From: Vibrio zhanjiangensis | GTDB lineage: Bacteria; Pseudomonadota; Gammaproteobacteria; Enterobacterales; Vibrionaceae | Length of the DNA: 64,000 nucleotides | Assembly (NCBI RefSeq): GCF_030161235.1 | Contig: NZ_BSPW01000027.1 | Coordinates: 1-64,000, forward strand | Direction: 5' to 3' | Part shown: positions 19,057 to 27,940 of the stretch, in pieces | How the letters are laid out: the number at the start of each line of letters is the position of its first letter | How positions within the stretch are numbered: position 1 is the first letter of the stretch | Program-made: the position numbers and the translations under genes | The notes under the pieces: generated by a model | The model's input: the letters and a program-made list of their open reading frames with translations, nothing else | What the model was told of the DNA's origin: nothing | Database searches by the model: none

Positions 19057-20035
19057 GTTCGGCCTGCTCTGTTGGGTTAGTCCAATGAGAGATATGCACA
19101 GCGTAACTATTAAGAAAAAGTACGATTTCTCCTTGCCCGCAATAAACAATTTTCTTCTGTTCATCGAAAAGGTAGATATTTACTATACTTCCACTTAGTT
19201 GCTGCATGAGAGCGTCATCATCAATGCCCAGTTCGAGAATGTTCTCAAACTGGGTTTTTGTCACTGTCATACTTGCGACTTCATATACAAGCCAAGGGCT
19301 TCCTTCATGTATCATCGATATGTCTAGACTATTGTCAGCACAATAGTTTTTTTCTGCCGTGCCTGTGCAAAGGGTCACTTCTTTAGGTAGCCCTTTATGG
19401 TTATTTGAGGAACAATCAGCAAGCGCTATATTAGGATAAAAAACATAGCCTTGACGGATTAGAGATCCCGTATGAAGGGTCAATAATTCTTCTTTTGTTA
19501 GTGGCTGTAGACCAGATATAAACCTCAAAAAATGGGGTGGTTGAGGTTGGTCAATGATCTCTGTCTTAGGCCAGCTGGAGAGTAACACATCGAGTATAGG
19601 AAGATTTTCGGGGCAATCAGAATTAAAAAACCAGCCAATAGATTGCTGACCGCTTTCCTCCACATCGGTCGGCAACAAGCAAATTAATTGAGAATCAAAT
19701 TCAGTCTCAGTAATTAATTCAACATTTGAAATATCGGGATAGTCATCACCAACTAAAAGAAACCATTGTTCACATACTGGTTGGATTAGCAATTGCCTTG
19801 CTGTTAGCGGAAGGCTTTCAAACACCTTAGGTGTAACTGATGGAGATACACACGCTAAAACCTGTTGAGCCGAGCAAAAAAGTTCGAATTGGCTACCTTG
19901 CCATAGGCCCATTAACTTCATATCTGCTTGCGTTGAGGATTGTGAGAGTCGCCATGTACAAGACTTATGAACAAATTCATAGCTGCTCTTGTACTGGGCT
20001 AACCACTCAGAGGCTGTTAGTGCTGTACTATTCAT
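19049..20035 (-). CDS. sctQ: T3SS cytosolic sorting-platform protein SctQ
   Basis: SctQ (YscQ/SsaQ/FliN-like) builds the cytoplasmic ring or pods under the injectisome. Identification rests on position between sctP and sctR, a length of 328 residues, and a SPOA-like C-terminus (hydrophobic beta-rich segment with VYEVASMTVT, LGIDDDALMQQLSG and KIVYCGQGEIV). The ATG at 20035 is preceded by AGGA and overlaps sctP by 8 bp; an earlier ATG at 20050 is possible. SctQ genes often have an internal start for the C-terminal domain; I could not establish one here. Confidence 0.85.
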   Translation of the reverse strand: MNSTALTASEWLAQYKSSYEFVHKSCTWRLSQSSTQADMKLMGLWQGSQFELFCSAQQVLACVSPSVTPKVFESLPLTARQLLIQPVCEQWFLLVGDDYPDISNVELITETEFDSQLICLLPTDVEESGQQSIGWFFNSDCPENLPILDVLLSSWPKTEIIDQPQPPHFLRFISGLQPLTKEELLTLHTGSLIRQGYVFYPNIALADCSSNNHKGLPKEVTLCTGTAEKNYCADNSLDISMIHEGSPWLVYEVASMTVTKTQFENILELGIDDDALMQQLSGSIVNIYLFDEQKKIVYCGQGEIVLFLNSYAVHISHWTNPTEQAEHV

Positions 20036-20603
20036 AATAGTGTTCCTCATCTTGAAGTTGGTCCATATGAAGAGAAAATGGACTGTCAGTAATCAGCTCA
20101 AAACTCACTTTTGCAATTGATTGCTTGCGATCTAGATCGGCTCGATGCTGTTTCATTCGTTCAAAAAAAACGGGGTTAGTACATGAAATAGAAATATTGG
20201 CCATCCCATTTGCAAGACATGAAGTGATCGTAATTGGGATTTCACCAGCTCTGGCAGTAACCCTAAGCATCTCACCATTGTGGCTAGCCCAAAGCTTTTC
20301 GGCCCACTCACGAACGACAGCACGTACGTTATTCAAATCTCTTGATTCTCCATTGCTTGGTTGCGCAATTGGCGAATGCTTTTCAAAAGTACTTACTTGC
20401 CCCAACACCAACTCATTAAACAAAAGTTCCTCTTCTTGGCGCTTTTTTCCTTCTCCAAACTTATCGCGTGAATCGTTTCTTTCTTCTACGTTTTTATGAT
20501 CACCGCATTTAGAGCTGCATGTTGCTTTGGCTTTGCTTGGGTAAGAATTCGTCAAGCTGTTTGTCTGCTTCGAGAAGCTCAAGTTGAAATTGGTGTTTGT
20601 CAT
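20028..20603 (-). CDS. sctP: Probable needle-length/substrate-switch protein SctP
   Basis: The position between sctO and sctQ and the low-complexity Ser/Lys-rich N-terminal half followed by a compact C-terminal domain (from about residue 100) fit SctP/YscP/SsaP. The ATG at 20603, giving 191 residues, is preceded by a purine-rich tract; a GTG 21 bases upstream is the alternative. The 5' end overlaps sctO by about 95 bp. SctP proteins diverge quickly, so this call relies mainly on gene order. Confidence 0.7.
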   Translation of the reverse strand: MTNTNFNLSFSKQTNSLTNSYPSKAKATCSSKCGDHKNVEERNDSRDKFGEGKKRQEEELLFNELVLGQVSTFEKHSPIAQPSNGESRDLNNVRAVVREWAEKLWASHNGEMLRVTARAGEIPITITSCLANGMANISISCTNPVFFERMKQHRADLDRKQSIAKVSFELITDSPFSLHMDQLQDEEHYYE

Positions 20604-20982
20604 CTTCTTTTCTGATCTCCACACATTTTTCGTATTTCTTATGAGCAGATTGATAACACGATTGTGCGGTCTCCCATTGTGAAAAATGTTCTTGTGAGGT
20701 TTTTTTTAGCTTCACAATAGTGTTGGCAGACTCATTTACTTTATTTTTTGCAGCGGCAACTTGTTGCTGCCAGTTATTCAGCGCCTCTTTACTAAGTGGC
20801 ACATTGTCACTAAAAGGCGACTGAGATATCTGCTGTAGAGAGGAAAGCAATTGAGTATGAATAGCTTCTTGTTCGGACACGTCTTGCTCACTTTTTTGAT
20901 AGGCAGATAATCTCTCTTTCATCTCTTTAGCTGCGGTATCTTTACGTTTACGTTTGATATCTTCGAGAATCTTCCAGTCCAT
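20509..20982 (-). CDS. sctO: T3SS ATPase stalk protein SctO
   Basis: SctO (YscO/SsaO/FliJ-like) is the central stalk linking the ATPase to the export gate. The 157-residue product is almost wholly charged alpha helix with a long coiled-coil pattern, opening with an ILEDIKRKRKD-type segment. Its ATG overlaps the sctN stop codon, indicating translational coupling. Sequence identity in this family is low; gene order supports the call. Confidence 0.85.
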   Translation of the reverse strand: MDWKILEDIKRKRKDTAAKEMKERLSAYQKSEQDVSEQEAIHTQLLSSLQQISQSPFSDNVPLSKEALNNWQQQVAAAKNKVNESANTIVKLKKTSQEHFSQWETAQSCYQSAHKKYEKCVEIRKEDDKHQFQLELLEADKQLDEFLPKQSQSNMQL

Positions 20983-22352
20983 TATCCAAGTCCCGTTAAT
21001 TCCAGTTGTCGTAGGCTCTCAGAAAAATCAGAAGGTTCGTGTGTACCTTGCTGCAGTAAAGTTTGAATTTGCGAACGCTTTGCGATGGCAATATCTAGGT
21101 CAGGGTCACTCCCTTTTTGATACTCTCCCAACCTTACCAGCATCTCATTTTTCTCATATGTAGCCATCCATTTCCTGACTTTATTGGCACTCGCCAAATG
21201 ATCTTCAGAAGTGATTTGATTCATCACTCGACTAGCACTACGGAGAATATCGATTGCCGGATAATGTGCAGCTGCAGCCAACTCTCTGGAGAGAATAATA
21301 TGCCCATCCAAAATAGAACGAGTTTCATCAGCGACTGGCTCCGTCATATCATCACCTTCAACAAGCACCGTATATAAAGCACTTATAGAACCTTGTTCAG
21401 TGATACCAGGCCTCTCTAGTAGGAGTGGTAATTGTTCAAATACAGATGGAGGGAAGCCTCTTCGAGTTGGGGGTTCACCAGCAGCTAAACCCATTTCACG
21501 AAGTGCTCGAGCATAACGGGTTAAAGAATCGACCATGAGTAGGACCTTTTTCCCTTTTTCTCGGAAATGCTCGGCTACGGTTGTCGCAACCAATGCTGCT
21601 CTTGCCCTTTCCATTGATGGTCTGTCTGAAGTCGCGATAACCAGTACAGCTTTCTTGCGCGTTTCTTCATCCATATGCATTTCAATAAATTCTCGGACTT
21701 CTCGACCACGTTCACCCACCAATGCCAGTACCACAACCTCTGCTTCTGTATTGGCGATGATCATTGATAACAAAGTACTCTTACCACCGCCTGCGGCGGC
21801 GAAAATACCCATTCTCTGTCCTTCACCCATAGTCAGCATGCTATCTATAGCTCTAACTCCAAGAGAAATATGGGAACTTATTGGTGGTCGAGTCATCGGG
21901 TCTGGCGCACCTTGAAATACAGCCCGCATCGTTTTCTGAGTGCTTTTTGAGGGTGATACTGAAGAAAATGCGGTCGATGGAAAACGCTCTCCAAGACCAT
22001 TTAGCACCGCACCAAGAAGGTGATCACCTACTTCTATCTCATGTTGCTTACGCGTATTTATAATTCGAGTAAGATTTGAAAGTCCCCGAGCCTCACCCAA
22101 AGGGGCAAGCAGTGTATAAGGTGACTGAATAGCAATCACTTCAGCATACAGAACCGGTTGACCTGGTGTTTTGAGATAACACATATGTCCTATAGCTGCG
22201 CTTGGCATCAAGGCTTTTATCATATTGCCTGTAACACCAACTACCTTACCTGCTTTTTGAAAGTTCACAGGAACGGATAAACGTTCATGGAGTTGATTGA
22301 GTTTGGAGGAGATATCGCACTCTCCAAATGGTGGTTGGTTATATTGTGACAT
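20982..22352 (-). CDS. sctN: T3SS ATPase SctN
   Basis: SctN (YscN/SsaN/FliI family) unfolds and releases substrates from chaperones at the base of the injectisome. The protein has 456 residues. It shows Walker A AAAGGGKS at 185-192, the conserved [13 protein letters not shown] segment, Walker [13 protein letters not shown] and the [14 protein letters not shown] stretch. It is the first gene of the sctN-O-P-Q-R-S-T-U run. A strong terminator upstream separates it from sctB, so it probably has its own promoter in the 168-bp gap. Confidence 0.98.
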   Translation of the reverse strand: MSQYNQPPFGECDISSKLNQLHERLSVPVNFQKAGKVVGVTGNMIKALMPSAAIGHMCYLKTPGQPVLYAEVIAIQSPYTLLAPLGEARGLSNLTRIINTRKQHEIEVGDHLLGAVLNGLGERFPSTAFSSVSPSKSTQKTMRAVFQGAPDPMTRPPISSHISLGVRAIDSMLTMGEGQRMGIFAAAGGGKSTLLSMIIANTEAEVVVLALVGERGREVREFIEMHMDEETRKKAVLVIATSDRPSMERARAALVATTVAEHFREKGKKVLLMVDSLTRYARALREMGLAAGEPPTRRGFPPSVFEQLPLLLERPGITEQGSISALYTVLVEGDDMTEPVADETRSILDGHIILSRELAAAAHYPAIDILRSASRVMNQITSEDHLASANKVRKWMATYEKNEMLVRLGEYQKGSDPDLDIAIAKRSQIQTLLQQGTHEPSDFSESLRQLELTGLG

Positions 22353-22391
22353 TTTTCATCAATCATCGGCGTAAGAACTGGTCACATCAGA

Positions 22392-22458
22392 TTATCTAAG
22401 CACGTTGGAAAAGAACTCATAAAAAACTAAATTTAGATAAATATCACTTTTGTTATCT
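22392..22458. promoter_or_regulatory. Three TTATCTA-type half-sites upstream of sctN
   Basis: TTATCTA at 22392-22398, TAGATAA at 22434-22440 and TTATCT at 22453-22458 lie 40-106 bp before the sctN start. They match the arms of the inverted repeats before both giant effectors, suggesting common control of export and effector genes. Confidence 0.4.
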
Positions 22459-22520
22459 CTGTAAAGTAGGTAATGGTTTTTCTAAAAACCTAAACAAGTT
22501 AAACAGGCCAAACAATATAA

Positions 22521-22557
22521 AAAAGTAGCCACTTGTTTAAAACAAGTGGCTACTTTT
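22521..22557 (-). terminator. Strong intrinsic terminator after sctB
   Basis: A perfect 16-bp stem with a 5-nt loop begins 2 bases after the sctB stop codon and is followed on the minus strand by TTTTTTATATT. It ends the sctA-to-sctB translocon transcript before the sctN operon. Confidence 0.9.
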
Positions 22558-22559
22558 GT

Positions 22560-23327
22560 TTACATGCTTTGCACAATACTTGACATCATTTGATTGTTTG
22601 TTTCAGAATAAGTCTTCAAAGCGTCTTTGACTTCTTCCATCAATTGTTTGGAGTAGTCAAACCTTGCTTTGGAGTCCTCTTTCAACGCTTCATACCCAGC
22701 TTGCTCTGCTTCAAGTTCCTTACCTTCTGCTTTCGCATTACCCGCATGAAGTTCCATAACAGAATTAACCATACCTCCAGCTGCGTTGTATACCTGAGCT
22801 GAACCATTTGCAAGACCCATAATTTGTTGAGTCTGCTTTTCACTGTAGTTGCCTTTGATTGACTTGAATGATGCGCCAGCAGTTGCCAAACCTCCAACGA
22901 TTGATGTAGCGCCTGATACAATGCCTCCGATAAACGAACTTCTCGCACTATCACGAATTTTATCTGCCTGACTATGTATCGATGTCTGAATGGCCGCGAC
23001 ATTCGCTTTACGCTCTTGCCTTTCAGCTTCTTTGTGCTCCATAGACATTTGATGGAATAGAATTAGTGTTTCAGCAAGGCTAACTTCAGAACCCTCAGTA
23101 CCACCAATTGCGGCTATCGCTCCTTTCACATGGGCTTGAGAAAATAAGTTATCCTGCGGTAACTCTAAATCACCAACTTCATGTTTAATATCTCGCTCAG
23201 CACCTTTTACTGCAACTACAGGAACCTGAGGATGCCTTACATCGTTCGCTTTGTTCGCTTCTAAAGTGTCTAAACCCTCGAGGAACAATGTATTACTTGC
23301 AAGATTAACATTAACTATCGTTGTCAT
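22560..23327 (-). CDS. sctB: T3SS minor translocator SctB (SseD/EspB-like)
   Basis: This is the predicted small hydrophobic pore subunit inserted in the host membrane. The 255-residue protein has one membrane-spanning Gly/Ala/Ser-rich stretch (FIGGIVSGATSIVGGLATAG, around 130-150) and a long amphipathic C-terminal helix, the topology of SctB proteins. It follows the SctE candidate with a 10-bp gap and ends the operon. The assignment is by topology and gene order. Confidence 0.8.
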   Translation of the reverse strand: MTTIVNVNLASNTLFLEGLDTLEANKANDVRHPQVPVVAVKGAERDIKHEVGDLELPQDNLFSQAHVKGAIAAIGGTEGSEVSLAETLILFHQMSMEHKEAERQERKANVAAIQTSIHSQADKIRDSARSSFIGGIVSGATSIVGGLATAGASFKSIKGNYSEKQTQQIMGLANGSAQVYNAAGGMVNSVMELHAGNAKAEGKELEAEQAGYEALKEDSKARFDYSKQLMEEVKDALKTYSETNNQMMSSIVQSM

Positions 23328-23337
23328 AATAATATCC

Positions 23338-24345
23338 TTATGCTGTTAGACCATGTCTGATGATCCCATTTTGTGAATTTGTATTCTCATTCATGGCAGC
23401 GATCACCAAATCCATAATCTCACCTCGCTTAGACAAAGCATCTTTTATCGCTTCTTCCATTTCTTCCATCTGTGCCTGATTCTTGGCGATTTCTGCAAGG
23501 GTTTCTTTCGCATCTGCCTGAGCTTTGGCTGCTTGGTGAGAAAGAGTACTGGTCGCAATTTGACTGCTACCCTGACCAACCGCACCGACACCAGCGATGC
23601 CTTGCGATACCTTGTTTACAGTATTAGCGACAGTGCTTAGTGTGTTGGTCGCTGCTTTAGTAGCACTTGCTGCAGCACCTGCACCAAGTGTTAGCGCAGT
23701 AACAGCTATACCAAAGCCTATGTCCGCAATTAATTGCGCTACTTTTTCACTTAAGCCAAAAGCTTTAGTGAGTCCAACGGCTATTTTTTCTGTTAGTGAC
23801 ACACCAAATTCAGCAGCAACTTGCTGTCCCACCATTAATCCAGCTCCTACCATTGCTCCAACAGCTCCAGCTATCGCTGCCGCGCCAGCTGGTGCAGCAG
23901 CACCAAAAGTGGCTACCGTTGTAGCTATTGCAGCAACCGCAACCGCAACTGTTGCTATCCAACCAAATATTTTTTTGAACAAGCCACCTTTCTTCGCTTT
24001 TTCCATTTTTTCAATGGCTTTTTCTTGCTGGGCAATTCGGTCTTCATGCGCCGCTTTATTCTGATCTCGAGCCGCTTTTACATCGGTTTGCGAGAATTTG
24101 ACTTGACTGTCTTGCATTGCAGCTCGTGCCAACATCAAGGCGGCATAGATATCGGTTTGTTGACCAGCAGGTTCTTCTAAAACTGGTGCATTTGAGCCAC
24201 TTTCTTGGACATGACTCTCACTCACAGTCACAGGAATATCATGACTAAGGCTTTTCGTTGGTACAACGTTTACATTGCTGGCCTCAGTTTGCACGTTATC
24301 AAGGCTATTCTTGATTATGCTTGATAGCATTCCAGTTATTTCCAT
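23338..24345 (-). CDS. sctE: T3SS major translocator SctE (SseC/EspD-like)
   Basis: This is the predicted large pore-forming translocator. The 335-residue protein has a central coiled-coil region, then two hydrophobic Ala/Gly-rich segments (about 130-175 and 205-235) with a short loop between them, and an acidic coiled coil near the C-terminus. That two-helix architecture defines the SctE class. The gene lies directly after its probable SycD-like chaperone. The protein is shorter than SseC (484 residues). Confidence 0.8.
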   Translation of the reverse strand: MEITGMLSSIIKNSLDNVQTEASNVNVVPTKSLSHDIPVTVSESHVQESGSNAPVLEEPAGQQTDIYAALMLARAAMQDSQVKFSQTDVKAARDQNKAAHEDRIAQQEKAIEKMEKAKKGGLFKKIFGWIATVAVAVAAIATTVATFGAAAPAGAAAIAGAVGAMVGAGLMVGQQVAAEFGVSLTEKIAVGLTKAFGLSEKVAQLIADIGFGIAVTALTLGAGAAASATKAATNTLSTVANTVNKVSQGIAGVGAVGQGSSQIATSTLSHQAAKAQADAKETLAEIAKNQAQMEEMEEAIKDALSKRGEIMDLVIAAMNENTNSQNGIIRHGLTA

Positions 24346-24348
24346 AAT

Positions 24349-24825
24349 TTATCCCTCAATTAAGTTCATTTTTTTATAACGTCTTTTTGCATCCGCACAA
24401 ATGTCATCAAATTGATTGTAATTTCCACTCATTTGGCTTGCCGCGAAAAATCCACTTGCCGCTGCTTGGTGTTTGCCCAGCATTAAATGGCACTTAGCAG
24501 AATAATAGGGAGGTCTAGGGTCATCACCGTCTATAAGGCCTGCATAACTATATGTCTCTATAGCAGAGTCATATTGCTTAAGCATAAATAGACATGAACC
24601 AAGGCCAATAAAATACTTCACTTTGAAGTGGTCGAACGCACATAGAAATTGAAATATACTAACTGCTTCTTCATAGCTACCCATATTGTAGTAATTAAAA
24701 GCAGCATGATAGACTGTTTCTAATGTTGTTGGGCTAAACTCATGAAGCTCAGCTAATGTTCCTCCACCTTTCAGATATTGCAAAATATCTTCTTGAGTGC
24801 AGTTTTTTACTGATTCTTCTTCCAT
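24349..24825 (-). CDS. SycD/CesD/SscA-like translocator chaperone
   Basis: This class II T3SS chaperone is 158 residues long and contains three tetratricopeptide-like repeats (AAFNYYNMGSYEEAVSIF, GLGSCLFMLKQYDSAIETY, SAKCHLMLGKHQAAASGFF). Such proteins hold translocators soluble before export. It sits 3 bp upstream of the SctE candidate, its likely client, as sscA-sseC in SPI-2. Confidence 0.92.
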   Translation of the reverse strand: MEEESVKNCTQEDILQYLKGGGTLAELHEFSPTTLETVYHAAFNYYNMGSYEEAVSIFQFLCAFDHFKVKYFIGLGSCLFMLKQYDSAIETYSYAGLIDGDDPRPPYYSAKCHLMLGKHQAAASGFFAASQMSGNYNQFDDICADAKRRYKKMNLIEG

Positions 24826-24935
24826 TTCTCATCCTTATAAATATTTAGTAATATCATTTTCAAGATATAGGTCGATGTCTATACAACCCTTTAATTTTTA
24901 GCATTAAGCACAAAATATATGTCTATTACCATTCA

Positions 24936-25496
24936 CTACATGTTGCGGATAATACCTTCTTTCGCATCACCGTCATTCTTGACAATAGTGCTGTATGCAT
25001 CCACGGCATTTTTGTTTTTAGACATTGCGTCATTGGTACGAATCATATCGATTGAACCTTGTGATGCAAGGTTGTCATACACCGCCTTTACGTTATCTAA
25101 TTGCAGCTGCATATCCGCTCTTGTATATTTGGCCTCACCATAAAAAAGCTCCCCTGTGATCAGATTTCCGCCTATCACCGATGGGTCATTGGGTGTAAAA
25201 CCTTTAACATTGTCGGCAAGAAATTGCACAACTTCTGCAGACATTGTTCCTTTACTATCATCCTTATTACCCTTGATATTACTAATGTCGTTACGCAGCA
25301 TTTGCATCACGTCATTAATCGCTTTCATTTCATTGGTTTGTTGCTGCATATCCACCAATTTAAAGCGCACGTTTTCCTCAGTTTCTGTTGCTCTATCATG
25401 CATTACTGCGGCTTTAAGCTGCGATAGCGACATTTGCTCTGTTTGTTCCATGCCCGAAAATAGAGTTGTGCTATTAGTACCGGTTACTGTAGTCAT
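24936..25496 (-). CDS. sctA: EspA/SseB-like filament protein, copy 1 (186 aa)
   Basis: This hydrophilic translocator is predicted to form the extracellular filament on the needle. The conserved N-terminal helix (residues about 17-80), a VVQFLADN segment resembling the SseB VIKYMRDN element, and a C-terminal coiled coil (LQLDNVKAVYDNLASQGS onward) match the family plan. The central loop (about 96-128) is unique to this copy and contains SVIGGNLITGELFYGE. AAGGA precedes the ATG, behind a TTAAAAA tandem repeat. It is the array copy nearest to the chaperone gene. Confidence 0.82.
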   Translation of the reverse strand: MTTVTGTNSTTLFSGMEQTEQMSLSQLKAAVMHDRATETEENVRFKLVDMQQQTNEMKAINDVMQMLRNDISNIKGNKDDSKGTMSAEVVQFLADNVKGFTPNDPSVIGGNLITGELFYGEAKYTRADMQLQLDNVKAVYDNLASQGSIDMIRTNDAMSKNKNAVDAYSTIVKNDGDAKEGIIRNM

Positions 25497-25512
25497 ATTT
25501 TTCCTTTAAAAG

Positions 25513-25540
25513 TTAAAAATTAAAAATTAAAAATTAAAAA
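25513..25540. repeat. 7-bp tandem repeat TTAAAAA x4 upstream of sctA copy 1
   Basis: Four exact tandem units of TTAAAAA lie 17-44 bp upstream of the copy 1 start codon and just 5' of its ribosome-binding site. Copy number changes here would alter the untranslated leader without touching the coding region. Confidence 0.9.
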
Positions 25541-25690
25541 TTAATTTAAAGTAAAATTAAGTTGCATTGAACCCCAACATGAAATGCTCAAAACAATTTT
25601 ATTTTAATTAATTTAAACTTGGCTTTAATAAACTCACAATCATATACGAACAATATGACTGGGAAACGCCTAACATATAAAGAAATATTC

Positions 25691-26260
25691 TTACATATTT
25701 CTAATAATACCTTCTTTAGCATCACCGTCATTCTTAACAATAGTGCTATAAGCATCCACAGCATTCTTGTTTTTGGACATTGCGTCGTTGGTACGGATCA
25801 TATCGATTGAACCTTGTGATGCAAGGTTGTCATACACCGCCTTCACGTTATCCAATTGCAGCTGCATATCTGCTCTTGTAAATACTCGAGTCCCAGTAAA
25901 GTATTGACGGCCTAGTGGCCCATACTTGCCAGTTCCTAGTAATAAGTCATTATGGGGCTCAAAGCCTTGAACATTGTCGGAGAGAAATTGAACAACCTCT
26001 TTAGACATTTGTCCCTTGCTGTCATCCTTATTGCCCTTGATATTACTAATATCATTACGCAGCATTTGCATAACGTCATTAATTGCCTTCATTTCATTGG
26101 TTTGCTGCTGCATATCCACCAATTTATAACGCACATTTTCTTCAGTTTCTGTTGCTCTATCATGCATGACTGCGGCTTTTAGTTGTGATAGCGACATTTG
26201 CTCTGTTTGTTCCATGCCCGCAAATAGCGTTGTGCTGTTAGTACCCGTTACTGTAGTCAT
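25691..26260 (-). CDS. sctA: EspA/SseB-like filament protein, copy 2 (189 aa)
   Basis: This is a paralogue of the neighbouring filament genes. Its N-terminal 90 and C-terminal 60 residues are almost the same as the other copies, while the central loop carries its own insert (about 96-132, with LLLGTGKYGPLGRQYF). AAAAGG precedes the ATG, so translation appears intact. The gap to copy 1 is 194 bp. Confidence 0.82.
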   Translation of the reverse strand: MTTVTGTNSTTLFAGMEQTEQMSLSQLKAAVMHDRATETEENVRYKLVDMQQQTNEMKAINDVMQMLRNDISNIKGNKDDSKGQMSKEVVQFLSDNVQGFEPHNDLLLGTGKYGPLGRQYFTGTRVFTRADMQLQLDNVKAVYDNLASQGSIDMIRTNDAMSKNKNAVDAYSTIVKNDGDAKEGIIRNM

Positions 26261-26392
26261 ATCTTCTACCTTTTATTTATAAAAATTATTTTTTACATAT
26301 TAAAACCAAAATAACAATTTACACTATTGGATGGATTAATATATTTATTAAACACTTCCATTAAATTAAATTTTAATAATTTATGGAATAAA

Positions 26393-26899
26393 TTACATAT
26401 TACGAATAATACCTTCTTTCGCATCACCGTCATTCTTAACAATAGTGCTATAAGCATCGACAGCATTTTTGTTCTTAGACATTGCGTCATTGGTACGAAT
26501 CATGTCAATTGAACCTTGTGACGCTAGGTTGTCGTAAACTGCCTTCACGTTATCCAATTGCAGCTGCATATCCGCTCTTGTGTATTCGCTTTGGGCGCTA
26601 AACCCTTTCACATTGTCCGATAGAAACTGCTTTACCTCAGCTGACATGGTGCCCTTGCTGTCATCCTTATTACCATTGATATTACTAATGTCGTTACGCA
26701 GCATTTGCATAACGTCATTAATTGCCTTCATTTCATTGGTTTGCTGCTGCATATCCACCAGTTTATAACGTACATTTTCTTCAGTTTCTGTTGCTCTATC
26801 ATGCATAACTGCGGCTTTTAGTTGTGATAGCGACATTTGCTCTGTTTGTTCCATGCCCGCAAATAGCGTTGTGCTGTTAGTACCCGTTACTGTAGTCAT
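26393..26899 (-). CDS. sctA: EspA/SseB-like filament protein, copy 3 (168 aa)
   Basis: This is the short form of the filament paralogue. The variable central loop is reduced to GFSAQSEYTRADM, while the helical ends match the other copies. The protein is identical to copy 4. A good AAAAGG ribosome-binding site precedes the ATG. Confidence 0.82.
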   Translation of the reverse strand: MTTVTGTNSTTLFAGMEQTEQMSLSQLKAAVMHDRATETEENVRYKLVDMQQQTNEMKAINDVMQMLRNDISNINGNKDDSKGTMSAEVKQFLSDNVKGFSAQSEYTRADMQLQLDNVKAVYDNLASQGSIDMIRTNDAMSKNKNAVDAYSTIVKNDGDAKEGIIRNM

Positions 26900-27031
26900 A
26901 TCTTCTACCTTTTATTTATAAAAATTATTTTTTACATATTAAAACCAAAATGACAATTCACATTATTGGATGGATTAATATATTTATTAAACACTTCCAT
27001 TAATTTAAATTTTAATAATTTATGGAATAAA

Positions 27032-27538
27032 TTACATATTACGAATAATACCTTCTTTCGCATCACCGTCATTCTTAACAATAGTGCTATAAGCATCGAC
27101 AGCATTTTTGTTCTTAGACATTGCGTCATTGGTACGAATCATGTCAATTGAACCTTGTGACGCTAGGTTGTCGTAAACTGCCTTCACGTTATCCAATTGC
27201 AGCTGCATATCCGCTCTTGTGTATTCGCTTTGGGCGCTAAACCCTTTCACATTGTCCGATAGAAACTGCTTTACCTCAGCTGACATGGTGCCCTTGCTGT
27301 CATCCTTATTACCATTGATATTACTAATGTCGTTACGCAGCATTTGCATAACGTCATTAATTGCCTTCATTTCATTGGTTTGCTGCTGCATATCCACCAG
27401 TTTATAACGCACATTTTCTTCAGTTTCTGTTGCTCTATCATGCATAACTGCGGCTTTTAGTTGTGATAGCGACATTTGCTCTGTTTGCTCCATGCCCGCA
27501 AATAGCGTTGTGCTGTTAGTACCCGTTACTGTAGTCAT
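27032..27538 (-). CDS. sctA: EspA/SseB-like filament protein, copy 4 (168 aa)
   Basis: This is the first gene of the filament array in transcription order, and its product is identical to copy 3. Its upstream sequence differs from copies 2 and 3 after about 15 bp because the duplicated unit ends there, so this copy probably lies closest to the operon promoter. Confidence 0.82.
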   Translation of the reverse strand: MTTVTGTNSTTLFAGMEQTEQMSLSQLKAAVMHDRATETEENVRYKLVDMQQQTNEMKAINDVMQMLRNDISNINGNKDDSKGTMSAEVKQFLSDNVKGFSAQSEYTRADMQLQLDNVKAVYDNLASQGSIDMIRTNDAMSKNKNAVDAYSTIVKNDGDAKEGIIRNM

Positions 27539-27628
27539 ATCTTCTACCTTTAAATTTTAAGTTATTCATTTAATATTGAAAAAATCTATGTTACATCTAT
27601 ATTTAATTTGATAATTAGTCACTATCTT

Positions 27629-27940
27629 TTATATTAAAACCCTCCCAGGCCTCGCCCTATAATTTACTTTGTTTTTTTCCTTAACAATATCTACAAAACT
27701 ATCATCTGATGTAATACCTTGCTTTTCCAGCTCTTTATTAATTATTTCTTTATTTTCTTTGATTTTATTTCTTGTCATATCGTCAATAGACGGATACATA
27801 GCATCAAGACTTTTCCTTTTCCGACTATTTTCTTCTAGAGTTTTTAGTGCTTCAGATGTAAATGCCTCTCTCTCTTCTATTTCTATAGCTTGTTTTAGCA
27901 GAATATCATCATAATCTACGTATTCATTATTACTACTCAT
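27629..27940 (-). CDS. Hypothetical charged helical protein upstream of the filament array
   Basis: I do not recognise this 103-residue product. It is strongly charged and predicted to be helical (ILLKQAIEIEEREAF, then a Lys/Glu-rich stretch). The ATG at 27940 has AGGAG 11 bases upstream; a TTG at 28006 would add 22 residues. It is the first gene of the minus-strand translocon run, a place where SPI-2 has the filament chaperone SseA, so a small chaperone is a possible but unproved role. Confidence 0.6.
   Translation of the reverse strand: MSSNNEYVDYDDILLKQAIEIEEREAFTSEALKTLEENSRKRKSLDAMYPSIDDMTRNKIKENKEIINKELEKQGITSDDSFVDIVKEKNKVNYRARPGRVLI

Larger units (their letters stand above)
26261..27538. 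repeat. Tandem duplication, two 639-bp units
   Basis: Units at about 26261-26899 and 26900-27538 each contain one filament gene plus its 3' flank. The encoded 168-residue proteins are identical and the intergenic parts differ at only a few bases, so the duplication is recent or maintained by gene conversion. Confidence 0.93.

Noticed and set aside
19056..19164. Extended N-terminus for SctR
   Set aside because: The extra 36 residues lie wholly within sctQ and are not part of the SctR family; the ATG at 19056 gives the family length.
22682..23002. 106-residue minus-strand frame inside sctB
   Set aside because: It is a shadow frame of the translocator gene, basic and low in structure, with no ribosome-binding site.
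23597..24064. 155-residue plus-strand frame opposite sctE translocator gene
   Set aside because: It is antisense to the Ala/Gly-rich hydrophobic region; its Ala/Pro/Thr-rich content reflects the complement of that DNA.
26293..26490. Small frames repeated in both filament duplication units (also 26932-27129)
   Set aside because: They duplicate because the DNA is duplicated; they overlap the filament gene 3' ends in another frame and have no independent support.
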